Assembly (NCBI GenBank): GCA_036567205.1
Contig: DATCVA010000058.1
Location: forward strand, 1 to 14,766
From: DATCVA01 sp036567205
GTDB lineage: Bacteria > Pseudomonadota > Gammaproteobacteria > Burkholderiales > Burkholderiaceae_B
Length of the DNA stretch: 14,766 bases
Direction: 5' to 3'
Part shown: piece after piece, positions 1 through 7,856 of the stretch
Numbering within the stretch: position 1 is the first letter of the stretch
Layout: each line of letters opens with the position of its first letter
The notes under the pieces: model-generated
Seen by the model: only the letters and a program-made list of their open reading frames with translations
Database searches by the model: none
Told to the model about the DNA's origin: nothing
Position numbers and translations under genes: made by a program

Positions 1-702
1 CTTATTGTGCGTGAACTTACCGGTGATATTTATTTTGGGCAGCCGCGTGGCGTGCGCCAGGTCGAGGATGGCCCATTCAAGGGCGAGCGCCAGGGTTTTG
101 ACACCATGCACTATGCTGAGTCCGAGGTACGCCGCATCGCGCATGTGGCGTTCCAGGCAGCGCAAAAACGCAACAGAAAACTTTGCAGCGTCGATAAGGC
201 TAATGTGCTGGAAACATCCCAGTTTTGGCGCGACATCATGATCAAGGTGGCCACGGAATATCCGGACGTTGCTCTTTCGCACATGTATGTCGATAACGCG
301 GCCATGCAATTGGTGCGCGCGCCCAAAGAGTTCGACGTCATCGTAACGGGTAATTTGTTCGGTGATATCTTGTCTGACGAAGCGTCCATGCTGACTGGCT
401 CGATCGGCATGCTCCCATCGGCCTCGCTTAATGCATCCAATCAGGGTTTATACGAACCGAGCCACGGTTCTGCCCCCGACATTGCAGGTAAAAATATTGC
501 CAATCCATTGGCTACTATTTTGTCGGCCGCCATGCTTTTACGTTACTCGTTAGGTGCGCCCGCCCAGGCGGACCGAATCGAAGTTGCAGTTCAGGCTGTG
601 CTTGAGCAAGGATTGCGTACCGCTGATATTTACGAGGCGGGTACAACTAAAGTTTCCACCTCGGAAATGGGCGATGCGGTGCTTAAAGCGTTAAATTCAT
701 GA
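1..702 (+). CDS. leuB: 3-isopropylmalate dehydrogenase, 5'-truncated by window edge
   Basis: LeuB oxidatively decarboxylates 3-isopropylmalate to 2-oxoisocaproate with NAD+, the third step of leucine biosynthesis in the cytosol. The reading frame is open from base 1 (L-I-V-R-E-L-T-G-D-I-Y-F-G-Q-P-R-G, the family's conserved loop), so the N-terminal third lies outside the window and the GTG at 7 is internal. Visible family signatures are VDKANVLETSQFWRD (substrate and catalytic lysine region), GNLFGDILSDEAS (the metal-binding aspartates) followed by MLTGSIGMLPSASL, and EPSHGSAPDIAGKNIANP (the NAD-binding loop). The C-terminus is intact and ends at TGA 700-702. asd follows 76 bases later in the same direction, the usual betaproteobacterial order leuB-asd-fimV-truA. 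Identification is very secure; only the 5' end is missing. Confidence 0.97.
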   Translation, partial: LIVRELTGDIYFGQPRGVRQVEDGPFKGERQGFDTMHYAESEVRRIAHVAFQAAQKRNRKLCSVDKANVLETSQFWRDIMIKVATEYPDVALSHMYVDNAAMQLVRAPKEFDVIVTGNLFGDILSDEASMLTGSIGMLPSASLNASNQGLYEPSHGSAPDIAGKNIANPLATILSAAMLLRYSLGAPAQADRIEVAVQAVLEQGLRTADIYEAGTTKVSTSEMGDAVLKALNS

Positions 703-778
703 AAACATGAAGGTTTTGCGCCAAGTTCCGTTAAAATATGGTGCAAAGCAAGATTTTTATTTTTTAAGTGACATCAAA

Positions 779-1909
779 ATGACCCAAGCAGTAGGTTTAG
801 TCGGTTGGCGTGGCATGGTGGGTTCGGTCCTCATGCAGCGCATGCGCGACGAAAATGATTTTTCTCTATTTCAGCCCGTTTTTTTTACCACCAGCAATGT
901 GGGCGGTAAGGCGCCGGTTTGGGCAGAGGGCGCAGCTCCTTTGCAAGACGCTTACGATATCGACGCGCTTAAAAAACTGCCAATTATTCTTACGGCACAG
1001 GGCGGCGACTATACCTCTGCGGTTTATCCAAAGTTGCGGGCAGCAGGATGGGACGGCGTCTGGATCGATGCGGCAAGCACCTTGCGCATGGCCGACGACG
1101 CCATTATTGTGCTGGATCCGGTAAATCGCCCGGTTATCGATGCAGCCATGCAGCGCGGCATCAAGAATTTTGTGGGCGGCAATTGCACAGTCAGTTGCAT
1201 GTTGATGGGTTTGTCGGGTTTATTCAATAAAGACCTTATTGAATGGATGAGCAGTATGACGTATCAGGCTGCCTCGGGCGGCGGTGCTCAGCACATGCGT
1301 GAACTTCTGACGCAGTTTGGCTTGCTTAACAGCGCCGTCAAGCCTTTGCTCGACGATCCTGCTGCCGCTATCCTGGAAATTGATCGCGGTGTTCTGCTAA
1401 CGCAAAAAGATGCCAGCTTGCCACGCGATAATTTTGGCGTTCCCTTGGGCGGCAGCCTTATTCCCTGGATCGACAAGGATCTTGGTAATGGCATGTCGCG
1501 CGAAGAATGGAAGGCCGAGGCGGAAACCAACAAAATATTGGGGCGCGGCGAAGCGTTCGGAACGGCTCCTACCCCGATCGACGGTTTATGCGTTCGCATT
1601 GGCGCCATGCGCTGCCATAGCCAGGCGCTTACTATCAAGCTAAAGCGCGATGTCCCGATTGACGAGATTTCCGATATTCTTCGCGAAGGTTCAAAATGGG
1701 CCAAGGTCGTTCCCAATGAAAAGGATGCGACCATGCACGACCTGACCCCTGTTGCTGTAACCGGGACGCTCGATATTCCGGTTGGCCGCTTGCGTAAAAT
1801 GTCGATGGGCTCCGAGTATCTCAGTGCTTTTACCGTAGGTGATCAGTTACTATGGGGCGCGGCTGAACCGCTACGTCGTATGTTGCGTATCACTTTAGGC
1901 GAACTTTAA
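779..1909 (+). CDS. asd: Aspartate-semialdehyde dehydrogenase
   Basis: Asd reduces L-aspartyl-4-phosphate to aspartate semialdehyde with NADPH, the branch point to lysine/diaminopimelate, methionine and threonine. I start it at ATG 779, giving 376 residues against about 367 in E. coli; the frame is also open to ATG 707, but those 24 extra residues do not match the family. Signatures are GLVGWRGMVGSVLMQRM at the N-terminus (dinucleotide-binding loop), TAQGGDYTSAVYPKLR, WIDAASTLRM, the catalytic cysteine Cys136 in GGNCTVS, QAASGGGAQHMRELLTQ, the histidine-bearing RIGAMRCHSQA, and the C-terminal GDQLLWGAAEPLRRMLR. It is the gram-negative Asd type. fimV begins two bases after the stop, so they are probably co-transcribed. 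A TAAAAT box at 732-737 could be part of a promoter but has no convincing -35. Confidence 0.97.
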   Translation: MTQAVGLVGWRGMVGSVLMQRMRDENDFSLFQPVFFTTSNVGGKAPVWAEGAAPLQDAYDIDALKKLPIILTAQGGDYTSAVYPKLRAAGWDGVWIDAASTLRMADDAIIVLDPVNRPVIDAAMQRGIKNFVGGNCTVSCMLMGLSGLFNKDLIEWMSSMTYQAASGGGAQHMRELLTQFGLLNSAVKPLLDDPAAAILEIDRGVLLTQKDASLPRDNFGVPLGGSLIPWIDKDLGNGMSREEWKAEAETNKILGRGEAFGTAPTPIDGLCVRIGAMRCHSQALTIKLKRDVPIDEISDILREGSKWAKVVPNEKDATMHDLTPVAVTGTLDIPVGRLRKMSMGSEYLSAFTVGDQLLWGAAEPLRRMLRITLGEL

Positions 1910-1911
1910 AA

Positions 1912-3744
1912 ATGCAGATGTCTCGTTGTGTAGCTGTAAGTACATTAACTGTTCGAATTAAGCCCCTGGCTGTTGCCGTATCAGCGGCCATGCTGATGTG
2001 CTCCACAGCTTACGCAGCGAGTTTTGGCCATTCGCGCATTGTCTCCAATGCCGGAGAGCCTTTGCGCATCGAGGTGCCGGTGGGTCAGCTTAGCGCCGAT
2101 GACCAGCGATCCCTGGTCGTTGTTCCAGCGCAGGAATCCGCCTGGACGCAAGCGGGTTTAAAACCCCCTGTCGACTTAAGCACCCTGCAAGTTCAGCTGA
2201 CAAATGGATTGACTCCCGATTCCAGGATCGTGCAAGTTACGTCGACCGAGCTGTTTGATCAGCCGGTTGCCGATTTACTCCTGAACGTGCTTACCGCTGC
2301 GGGCCAGCAGCAGTATCAGGTCAGTATATTGGCGCACACAAAAGGGGGGCCTCCTGCGCGAACGTTCAGCTCGGCAGAGAGTTCTTCGGGCGTCGCCAAA
2401 GCTGATCGGACTCAAGGTGTCGTCCCGGCGGGTTCTCGTGATGCTGCCCAGGGCTCAATACAGATACGTCGAGGTGACACGTTATCTGCGATTGCCAAGC
2501 GTAATGCAGTATCCGGCGTTTCTGTTTACCAAATGATGATAGCGCTGCAGCGCGCCAATCCTCAGGCTTTTATTAACGGCAATATAAATTTGATTAAAGC
2601 GGGCGCTACGCTGAATATCCCTGATATGGCCGCTTTGACTGCCGTATCCGATCGCGAGGCGCGCCGTCTTTTTCAACAGCAGGTACAGGCATTTGGGGCA
2701 TATCGCCAGGGTATGGCTGCCCGGAAAACAGCTGCATTACCGGGCGGCTCTGCTACAGAAGGCCGGCTTTCGCAAGCGGTGCCGGCGCCGGTAGTTCAAG
2801 AGCCGGTAACGCCGCGCGATCAGGTTGTGTTGTCCAGTGGATCGTCGCCAACAGATTCCTCATCCGACAGTCGGGTAGCCACCAGTAAAGGTATTGCCGA
2901 GTCGCAAGAACGCATCTCGCAACTGGAACAGAATGTAAAGAGCCTTAATCAGGCATTGCAGGCTCAAGGCGAGGCGGCAAAGGATGTCTTTGTCGATGGT
3001 GCCAAAGGCCTGAGCCAATCCATCGCCGATGTGGCCAGTTCAGTGTCGGGTACGGGTCAGCCAATAGCTTCAGGAAATCAACTATCGGCAGTCACGCAAA
3101 GCGATAAACCCGCAAGCGGCTCCGTCGGTAGCGCGGCGGCGCCAGGCGCAGCCGATTCAGGCAATGCCGCCGGTTCGTCGGCTAACTCATCAAGCTCAAA
3201 TAGTGTAACTGGGTTGACTGACTCTTCAGGCTCTGGCAGCGTGGCGGGGTCAGGCTCGGCAACAACCCTGGCGGGCAGCGGTAACGGCGCTTCGCAGCCG
3301 GGCAACGCAACAGGCGGACCGTCTTCTGTAACGCAATCCATCGATCCCTCCAGCGCCGCCGCCGAGTCGTATGCAGGCCAGGGCGCAGAAGGCGAAAAAA
3401 GCCCTGCGGGCAATAGCGCCGCGGGTATAGGAACAGAAGGTAATAATGCCGGCAAGCAGGGGGAAACCTCAAGCCAGGCTGAAAATGTAGCAGAACAAAT
3501 TTCAAACAAGGCAGAAAATTCAGTGTCGTGGTTTCAAGAGCATTTACTAGGTATCGTTACGGGCTTGCTGGCCTTTGCCGTCTTGGTTATTGCGTGGCTG
3601 TTGCGACGCGCAAATAGTCCACGGGAAGATGATCATGGGCAAGTAGCGCCCATCACCGAGGCAATGGTTCAAGAGCAGCTCAATAAAATAAATCTGGATC
3701 TTCGCCAATCGCCAGTCGACGAAACATCCGTCCCTAAAAAGTAA
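1912..3744 (+). CDS. fimV: FimV/HubP-like LysM envelope protein with C-terminal membrane anchor
   Basis: This 610-residue protein resembles FimV/HubP-type polar organisers of Pseudomonas and Vibrio. It has a signal peptide (positively charged start, hydrophobic run about 18-30, likely cleavage after Ala35 in AYA|AS), then the FimV N-terminal domain (about 36-145, beginning SFGHSRIVSNAGEPLRIEV). A LysM peptidoglycan-binding domain follows (about 183-237, with GDTLSAIAKRN). Next come a short coiled-coil-like stretch (about 328-356), a Ser/Gly/Ala-rich low-complexity linker (about 398-535), a membrane segment (about 545-564) and a short cytoplasmic tail (about 567-610). The long cytoplasmic TPR-containing region of classical FimV is absent. 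AGGCGA at 1897-1902 serves as a ribosome site inside the end of asd; ATG 1918 is an alternative start. Its position between asd and truA matches fimV elsewhere. The family call is good; a role in polar organisation or type IV pili is inference. Confidence 0.85.
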   Translation: MQMSRCVAVSTLTVRIKPLAVAVSAAMLMCSTAYAASFGHSRIVSNAGEPLRIEVPVGQLSADDQRSLVVVPAQESAWTQAGLKPPVDLSTLQVQLTNGLTPDSRIVQVTSTELFDQPVADLLLNVLTAAGQQQYQVSILAHTKGGPPARTFSSAESSSGVAKADRTQGVVPAGSRDAAQGSIQIRRGDTLSAIAKRNAVSGVSVYQMMIALQRANPQAFINGNINLIKAGATLNIPDMAALTAVSDREARRLFQQQVQAFGAYRQGMAARKTAALPGGSATEGRLSQAVPAPVVQEPVTPRDQVVLSSGSSPTDSSSDSRVATSKGIAESQERISQLEQNVKSLNQALQAQGEAAKDVFVDGAKGLSQSIADVASSVSGTGQPIASGNQLSAVTQSDKPASGSVGSAAAPGAADSGNAAGSSANSSSSNSVTGLTDSSGSGSVAGSGSATTLAGSGNGASQPGNATGGPSSVTQSIDPSSAAAESYAGQGAEGEKSPAGNSAAGIGTEGNNAGKQGETSSQAENVAEQISNKAENSVSWFQEHLLGIVTGLLAFAVLVIAWLLRRANSPREDDHGQVAPITEAMVQEQLNKINLDLRQSPVDETSVPKK

Positions 3745-3750
3745 TTGACT

Positions 3751-4548
3751 ATGCCCCGCATGGCATTGGGCGTGGCCTACGATGGAGCTCAGTGGCAGGG
3801 TTGGCAAACTCAGCCCAGCAAAATTACGGTGCAGGATACCCTCGAGGCTGCTTTGACGCGGTTTCTAGCCAGGCCTGTCGCCGTTATTTGCGCAGGCCGT
3901 ACCGATACGGGGGTACACGCGCTGGGTCAGGTAGTGCATCTGGAAACGCCGGCAGAGCGGCGTCTGGAGTCCTGGGTAAGAGGCGTTAACGCTCTGCTGC
4001 CCGACAGCGTGGCGGTTCAATGGGCTTCGCTCGTGGCTGGCGACTTTCATGCCCGCTTTTCAGCGCAGTCCCGGACATATTTTTATATTGTGCGCAATAC
4101 CAGAGTGCGTTCACCCCTTACTCAGTCGCGGGTGGGATGGGTATATCATCCACTGGACCTGCTACGCATGCGACAAGCGGCGGGACGTCTGGTCGGTGAA
4201 CACGATTTCAGTTGTTTTCGTTCCTCTCAGTGCCAGGCAGCCAGTCCCATACGCACTTTGCATATGCTGCAAATTGAGCAGCGCGGCGAATTTTTTATTT
4301 TCACTTTCAAGGCGAATGCTTTCCTGCACCATATGGTGCGCAATTTAATGGGCGCATTATTGTATATAGGGCAGGGCAGGCAGTCGCCCGAATGGATTGA
4401 TTTGTTGTTGGCCCAGAAAGACCGGCGTCTTGCCGCGCCAACCTTTGCGCCCGATGGCTTGTATTTGGCGCATGTTGAATACCCCGGCCGGTTTGAATTG
4501 CCGAATCTTGATTTGCCGCAGGTGCTGGCTGCCCATTTAGGCTGGTAA
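3751..4548 (+). CDS. truA: tRNA pseudouridine(38-40) synthase TruA
   Basis: TruA converts uridines 38, 39 and 40 in the tRNA anticodon stem-loop to pseudouridine. From ATG 3751 the protein has 265 residues, close to E. coli's 270. A TTG at 3745, directly after the fimV stop, would add only two residues, so the start is uncertain by six bases. Signatures are ALGVAYDGAQWQGWQ near the N-terminus and CAGRTDTGVHALGQVVH with the catalytic aspartate Asp52. Further on are FHARFSAQSRTYFYIV, DFSCFRSSQCQ, KANAFLHHMVRNLMGALL (the conserved RNA/active-site helix) and the C-terminal AKDRRLAAPTFAPDGLYL. The start lies seven bases past the fimV stop with no strong ribosome site, suggesting translational coupling. 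Identification is secure. Confidence 0.96.
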   Translation: MPRMALGVAYDGAQWQGWQTQPSKITVQDTLEAALTRFLARPVAVICAGRTDTGVHALGQVVHLETPAERRLESWVRGVNALLPDSVAVQWASLVAGDFHARFSAQSRTYFYIVRNTRVRSPLTQSRVGWVYHPLDLLRMRQAAGRLVGEHDFSCFRSSQCQAASPIRTLHMLQIEQRGEFFIFTFKANAFLHHMVRNLMGALLYIGQGRQSPEWIDLLLAQKDRRLAAPTFAPDGLYLAHVEYPGRFELPNLDLPQVLAAHLGW

Positions 4549-4584
4549 GGGCGGCCGTGTTTATAAGGTATGTACTAGCAGCGA

Positions 4585-4607
4585 ATCCGTGACGGATCGC
4601 GTAGAAT
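4585..4607 (+). promoter_or_regulatory. Candidate regulated promoter upstream of the TRAP genes
   Basis: A perfect interrupted palindrome ATCCGT-G-ACGGAT (4585-4597) is followed four bases later by a -10-like TAGAAT (4602-4607), 33 bases before the dctQ start. There is no good -35. The geometry would suit an operator or activator site overlapping a weak promoter. This is inference from pattern only, and 6-base arms can occur by chance. Confidence 0.3.
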
Positions 4608-4640
4608 CCACATCCGGTTACCCCATACCGAGCGAACCCC

Positions 4641-5270
4641 ATGAAATTTTTTCTCGCCTTATCAAAAGCAATTGATAATCTCAATACCAGGGTCGGCCAG
4701 GCTGTTACCTGGCTAACCCTGGTCGTGGTTGTGGTCAGTGCGGGTAATGCAATTGTGCGCAAGCTTTTTCATAGCAGTTCCAATGCGTGGCTCGAGCTGC
4801 AATGGTACTTGTTCGGCGCCATTTTCTTGCTGGCCGCCGGCTACACATTCCTACGCAACGAGCATGTTCGCGTCGACATCCTGGCTCAGCGTTTTTCAAA
4901 ACGTACGCAAATCAAAATCGAAATTTTCGGGGTGGTATTTTTTCTGTTTCCCGCCTGCCTGCTTATTTTCTGGCTATCAATACCGTTTTTCTACGATTCG
5001 TTCATATTTCACGAGCTTTCCTCTAACTCTGGGGGGTTGATCCGTTGGCCGGTCAAGTTATTGATACCTGTTGGTTTTGCGCTGCTTATTCTGGCTGGCG
5101 TTTCGCATCTGATCAAATGCATAGGTTTTCTAAAAGGCGTTTGCCCTGATCCTACCGCGCGTTTACACGCCAAAACGGCTGAAGAAGAGCTTGCCGAAGA
5201 AATACTGCGCAGTGCTCAAATTAATAATGGCGATGCGTCCGCCGCTCCTATCAATAACAAGGGCCAATGA
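4641..5270 (+). CDS. TRAP transporter small permease (DctQ-like)
   Basis: This is the small membrane subunit of a tripartite ATP-independent periplasmic (TRAP) transporter, which uses an ion gradient to import solutes delivered by a periplasmic binding protein. It has 209 residues with four hydrophobic segments (about 21-41, 52-70, 95-116 and 138-158). The family signature W-L-E-L-Q-W-Y-L-F-G-A-I-F-L-L-A-A-G with NEHVRVDIL follows at about 50-81. It looks like the subgroup paired with mannitol/chloroaromatic-type large permeases. The hydrophilic tail (about 175-209) is acidic and then Asn/Ala-rich. The start is the first ATG after a 92-base gap from truA; the ribosome site is weak (GAGCGAAC). 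It overlaps the large-subunit ORF by four bases (ATGA). The substrate cannot be told from the sequence. Confidence 0.88.
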   Translation: MKFFLALSKAIDNLNTRVGQAVTWLTLVVVVVSAGNAIVRKLFHSSSNAWLELQWYLFGAIFLLAAGYTFLRNEHVRVDILAQRFSKRTQIKIEIFGVVFFLFPACLLIFWLSIPFFYDSFIFHELSSNSGGLIRWPVKLLIPVGFALLILAGVSHLIKCIGFLKGVCPDPTARLHAKTAEEELAEEILRSAQINNGDASAAPINNKGQ

Positions 5271-6964
5271 TCATGGAGTTTTTTGTCGATAATCTGGCCC
5301 CGATCATGTTTATTAATTTGATCGCATTTTTGCTATTAGGGTTTCCGGTTGCTTTCTCGCTGGCCGCTAACGGAATTTTGTATGGCCTGGTTGCTGTTGA
5401 ATTGGGGTTTATACAGCCGGCCTTATTCCAAGCCTTGCCTCAGCGTGTATTCGGCATTGTTTCCAACGATACTTTGCTGGCCGTTCCTTTTTTCACTTTG
5501 ATGGGGCTGGTGCTCGAGCGATCTGGCATGGCCGAGGACTTGCTTGAAACGGTTGGACAGCTTTTTGGACCTCTTCGCGGGGGGCTGGCGATTGCCGTGG
5601 TGCTGGTGGGCGCAATGCTGGCGGCGACGACCGGCGTGGTATCCGCATCGGTGATTTCAATGGGGCTGATTTCATTGCCGATTATGCTGCGTTATGGTTA
5701 TGATCGCCGCCTGGCGGCAGGCGTTATTGCCGCTTCGGGTACCTTGTCGCAGATTATTCCTCCATCGCTGGTGTTGATTATTCTGGCTGATCAGTTGGGC
5801 CGCTCGATTGGCGATATGTACCGTGGGGCCATGATTCCGGGGCTTCTGCTGGCCGGCGGCTATATCGCCTACGTTGTTATGGTGGCATTCATCAAGCCAG
5901 CAGCCGCACCTGCATTGCCGCTGGAAGCCCGTGTTTATGTACGGCCCGACGGCCGGCGCGGCTTGCGCTCATTGGCAGTGTTAACTCTTATTGCTTCATG
6001 CGTGGCGTACTTTGGCGCTGAGCATTATTTCAAAACCCACACTGACATCCCGGTAGATGAGCGTGTCGTGGTAATGCTGATGCTATGGGGGCTTACCGCC
6101 TGGGGCATTGCCCTGGTTAACAAGTGGTTGCGCCTGGGTGTGCTTTCGGAGATCGCAGAGCGCGTGACTTTTGTCATGATTCCGCCGTTGTTTTTAATTT
6201 TCCTGGTATTAGGCACGATTTTTATCGGTGTTGCCACGCCGACCGAAGGCGGCGCCATGGGGGCCGTTGGCGCAATTATCATGGCTGTGTCGCGCGGGCG
6301 ATTTTCATGGAGCCTGCTTAAACAGGCTATGGACACGACAACCAAACTGTCGTGCTTCGTGGTGTTTATTTTGGTGGGGTCGACGGTTTTCAGTTTAAGT
6401 TTTCGCGGCGTTAACGGCGATTTGTGGGTCGAGCATTTGCTTAGCGGTCTGCCAGGCGGACAATGGGGCTTCCTTATCGTTGTTAGTCTGTTAACATTTT
6501 TTCTGGCGTTCTTTCTGGACTTTTTCGAGCTCGCGTTTATTATTGTTCCGCTGCTTGGGCCAGTGGCCGATAAAATGGGCATTGACCTGATATGGTTTGG
6601 TGTATTGCTTGCGGTAAATATGCAAACATCGTTCGTGCACCCGCCGTTTGGTTTTGCGCTGTTTTATTTGCGTTCGGTAGCGCCTAAGGAAGACTACCGC
6701 GACCGGGTGACCGGTAAAATGATTGCCAAGGTCACAACGGGCCAAATTTATTGGGGCTCAATACCGTTTATCTTTTTACAGGTAGCGATGGTCGCTGCAG
6801 TCATGTTATTTCCAGGTATGGTCACGCATTATAAATCGGGCGCTTCAACCATTGATGCCTCCACGGTAAAGTTCGGTGCTGAAAGTGCTTACGGGTCTGA
6901 CTCGTACGGTTATGGTGACGATAGCAACAGCAACCAGAGCGATCCCGGAGCAGCCTTTAAATAA
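5267..6964 (+). CDS. TRAP transporter large permease (DctM-like)
   Basis: This is the transport-channel subunit of the TRAP system, many-spanning and 565 residues long. Long DctM proteins of the mannitol/chloroaromatic type show the same features: an insertion after the first half (about 208-300, including a charged stretch RPDGRRG and an extra hydrophobic segment) and signatures AGVIAASGTLSQIIPPSLVLII (149-170), GVATPTEGGAMGAVGA (321-336) and TSFVHPPFGFALFYLRS (454-470). Its start overlaps the small-subunit stop in ATGA. AAGGG at 5259-5263 is better spaced for ATG 5273, so the protein may begin two residues later at MEFFVDNL. The last 40 residues (about 525-565) are a hydrophilic Ser/Gly/Tyr/Asp-rich tail, unusual for the family. 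No binding-protein gene is adjacent. Family is certain; substrate unknown. Confidence 0.9.
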   Translation: MIMEFFVDNLAPIMFINLIAFLLLGFPVAFSLAANGILYGLVAVELGFIQPALFQALPQRVFGIVSNDTLLAVPFFTLMGLVLERSGMAEDLLETVGQLFGPLRGGLAIAVVLVGAMLAATTGVVSASVISMGLISLPIMLRYGYDRRLAAGVIAASGTLSQIIPPSLVLIILADQLGRSIGDMYRGAMIPGLLLAGGYIAYVVMVAFIKPAAAPALPLEARVYVRPDGRRGLRSLAVLTLIASCVAYFGAEHYFKTHTDIPVDERVVVMLMLWGLTAWGIALVNKWLRLGVLSEIAERVTFVMIPPLFLIFLVLGTIFIGVATPTEGGAMGAVGAIIMAVSRGRFSWSLLKQAMDTTTKLSCFVVFILVGSTVFSLSFRGVNGDLWVEHLLSGLPGGQWGFLIVVSLLTFFLAFFLDFFELAFIIVPLLGPVADKMGIDLIWFGVLLAVNMQTSFVHPPFGFALFYLRSVAPKEDYRDRVTGKMIAKVTTGQIYWGSIPFIFLQVAMVAAVMLFPGMVTHYKSGASTIDASTVKFGAESAYGSDSYGYGDDSNSNQSDPGAAFK

Positions 6965-6980
6965 TGAGGTAAGGATAGTT

Positions 6981-7631
6981 GTGCAGCAACGTACTCGAGT
7001 CAAAATTTGCGGACTAACGCGCATCGACGATGTGCATAGTGCCGTACAGGCAGGAGCCGACGCCATAGGGCTGGTAATGTACCGTCACAGCTCCCGGGCT
7101 GTTTCGCTGGAGCAGGCGCGTCTATTGCGTATAAGCGTACCTGCGTTCGTCAGCGTTGTGGCTTTGTTCGTCAATCCCTCTGCCGATGAAGTGCGCGATG
7201 TTATCGATCACGTCCAGCCCGATCTTCTGCAATTTCATGGTGACGAAACGCCAGAGTTTTGCGATAGCTTCAATCATCGCTACTTTCGTGCTTTCAGGGT
7301 GGGCGGCGGAAGTCTTAATACCCCCGAAGCCGTTCTGAAGGCCAGTCAAGACTATCCTGGCGCCGCTGCCTGGCTTTTCGACAGCTACAGCTCGGGCTAC
7401 GGAGGTAGCGGATTAATGCTGGACGCAGGTCTTTTGCAGACAGTTCAGCAAGCGCCACACAGTCGGCCCCTGATCTTGGCCGGTGGACTAACGGCCGAGA
7501 CGGTAGCAGCGTCTATCGGCTCTATACGGCCTTATGCTGTAGATGTAAGCAGCGGGGTGGAAGAGTCCAAGGGGATCAAGTCTTCTGAAAAAATCCAGGC
7601 CTTCATGAAAGCTGTAAGGGGCGCGGGGTAA
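6981..7631 (+). CDS. trpF: Phosphoribosylanthranilate isomerase
   Basis: TrpF isomerises N-(5'-phosphoribosyl)anthranilate to CdRP in tryptophan biosynthesis. I start it at GTG 6981, 16 bases after the TRAP stop and behind AAGGAT (6971-6976). The frame is open further upstream inside the TRAP gene, but homology begins at TRVKICGLTR. The product is 216 residues, a full-length (beta/alpha)8 barrel. The catalytic cysteine is Cys10 in KICGLTR and the general-acid aspartate is in WLFDS. Other signatures are ALFVNPSADEV, LQFHGDE, LAGGLT and VDVSSGVEESKGIKS. The usual GG(T)GK-FDW phosphate loop reads GGSGLMLDAGLL here, a mild departure. The usual partners trpB and trpA do not follow in this window. 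ATG 6964 is out of frame and reaches a stop after two codons. Confidence 0.93.
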   Translation: MQQRTRVKICGLTRIDDVHSAVQAGADAIGLVMYRHSSRAVSLEQARLLRISVPAFVSVVALFVNPSADEVRDVIDHVQPDLLQFHGDETPEFCDSFNHRYFRAFRVGGGSLNTPEAVLKASQDYPGAAAWLFDSYSSGYGGSGLMLDAGLLQTVQQAPHSRPLILAGGLTAETVAASIGSIRPYAVDVSSGVEESKGIKSSEKIQAFMKAVRGAG

Positions 7632-7856
7632 CCCAGTGTCCCGAGGGCCATGCCGTTCATTGCGACTCGTTGGCGCGATCATTAGGTCCCCACTGGATGG
7701 CTTGTACGTATTCGCAGTCGCGAACGACAAAATCCTTGGAGGCGAACGGGCGCGCGGTTCTGATGTTTATATTGAGAGCAAACAATGGGATTGTTGCGTT
7801 CCTACGAGGAAAGCGGCACAGAAATATACCTATCGCATCCACCCTATGGAGAACTT
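7632..7856. other. Gene-free gap between trpF and bioY
   Basis: These 225 bases have open frames on both strands, but none resembles a known protein or has a convincing start. A TATATT box at 7768-7773 could be a weak -10 for bioY, without a good -35. I looked for a BirA-type biotin operator (TTGTAAACC-spacer-GGTTTACAA) and saw none. In relatives trpB normally follows trpF, so this is a plausible rearrangement junction; that is inference. Confidence 0.4.

Noticed and set aside
707..778. Upstream ATG extension of asd
   Set aside because: The 24 extra residues match nothing in the family and homology begins at ATG 779.
3078..3509. Minus-strand ORFs opposite the FimV linker
   Set aside because: They arise from the Ser/Gly/Ala-rich low-complexity coding sequence; Pro/Leu-rich translations with no family resemblance.
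7488..7842. Minus-strand ORFs across the trpF-bioY gap
   Set aside because: No recognisable domain, no ribosome site, partly antisense to trpF.
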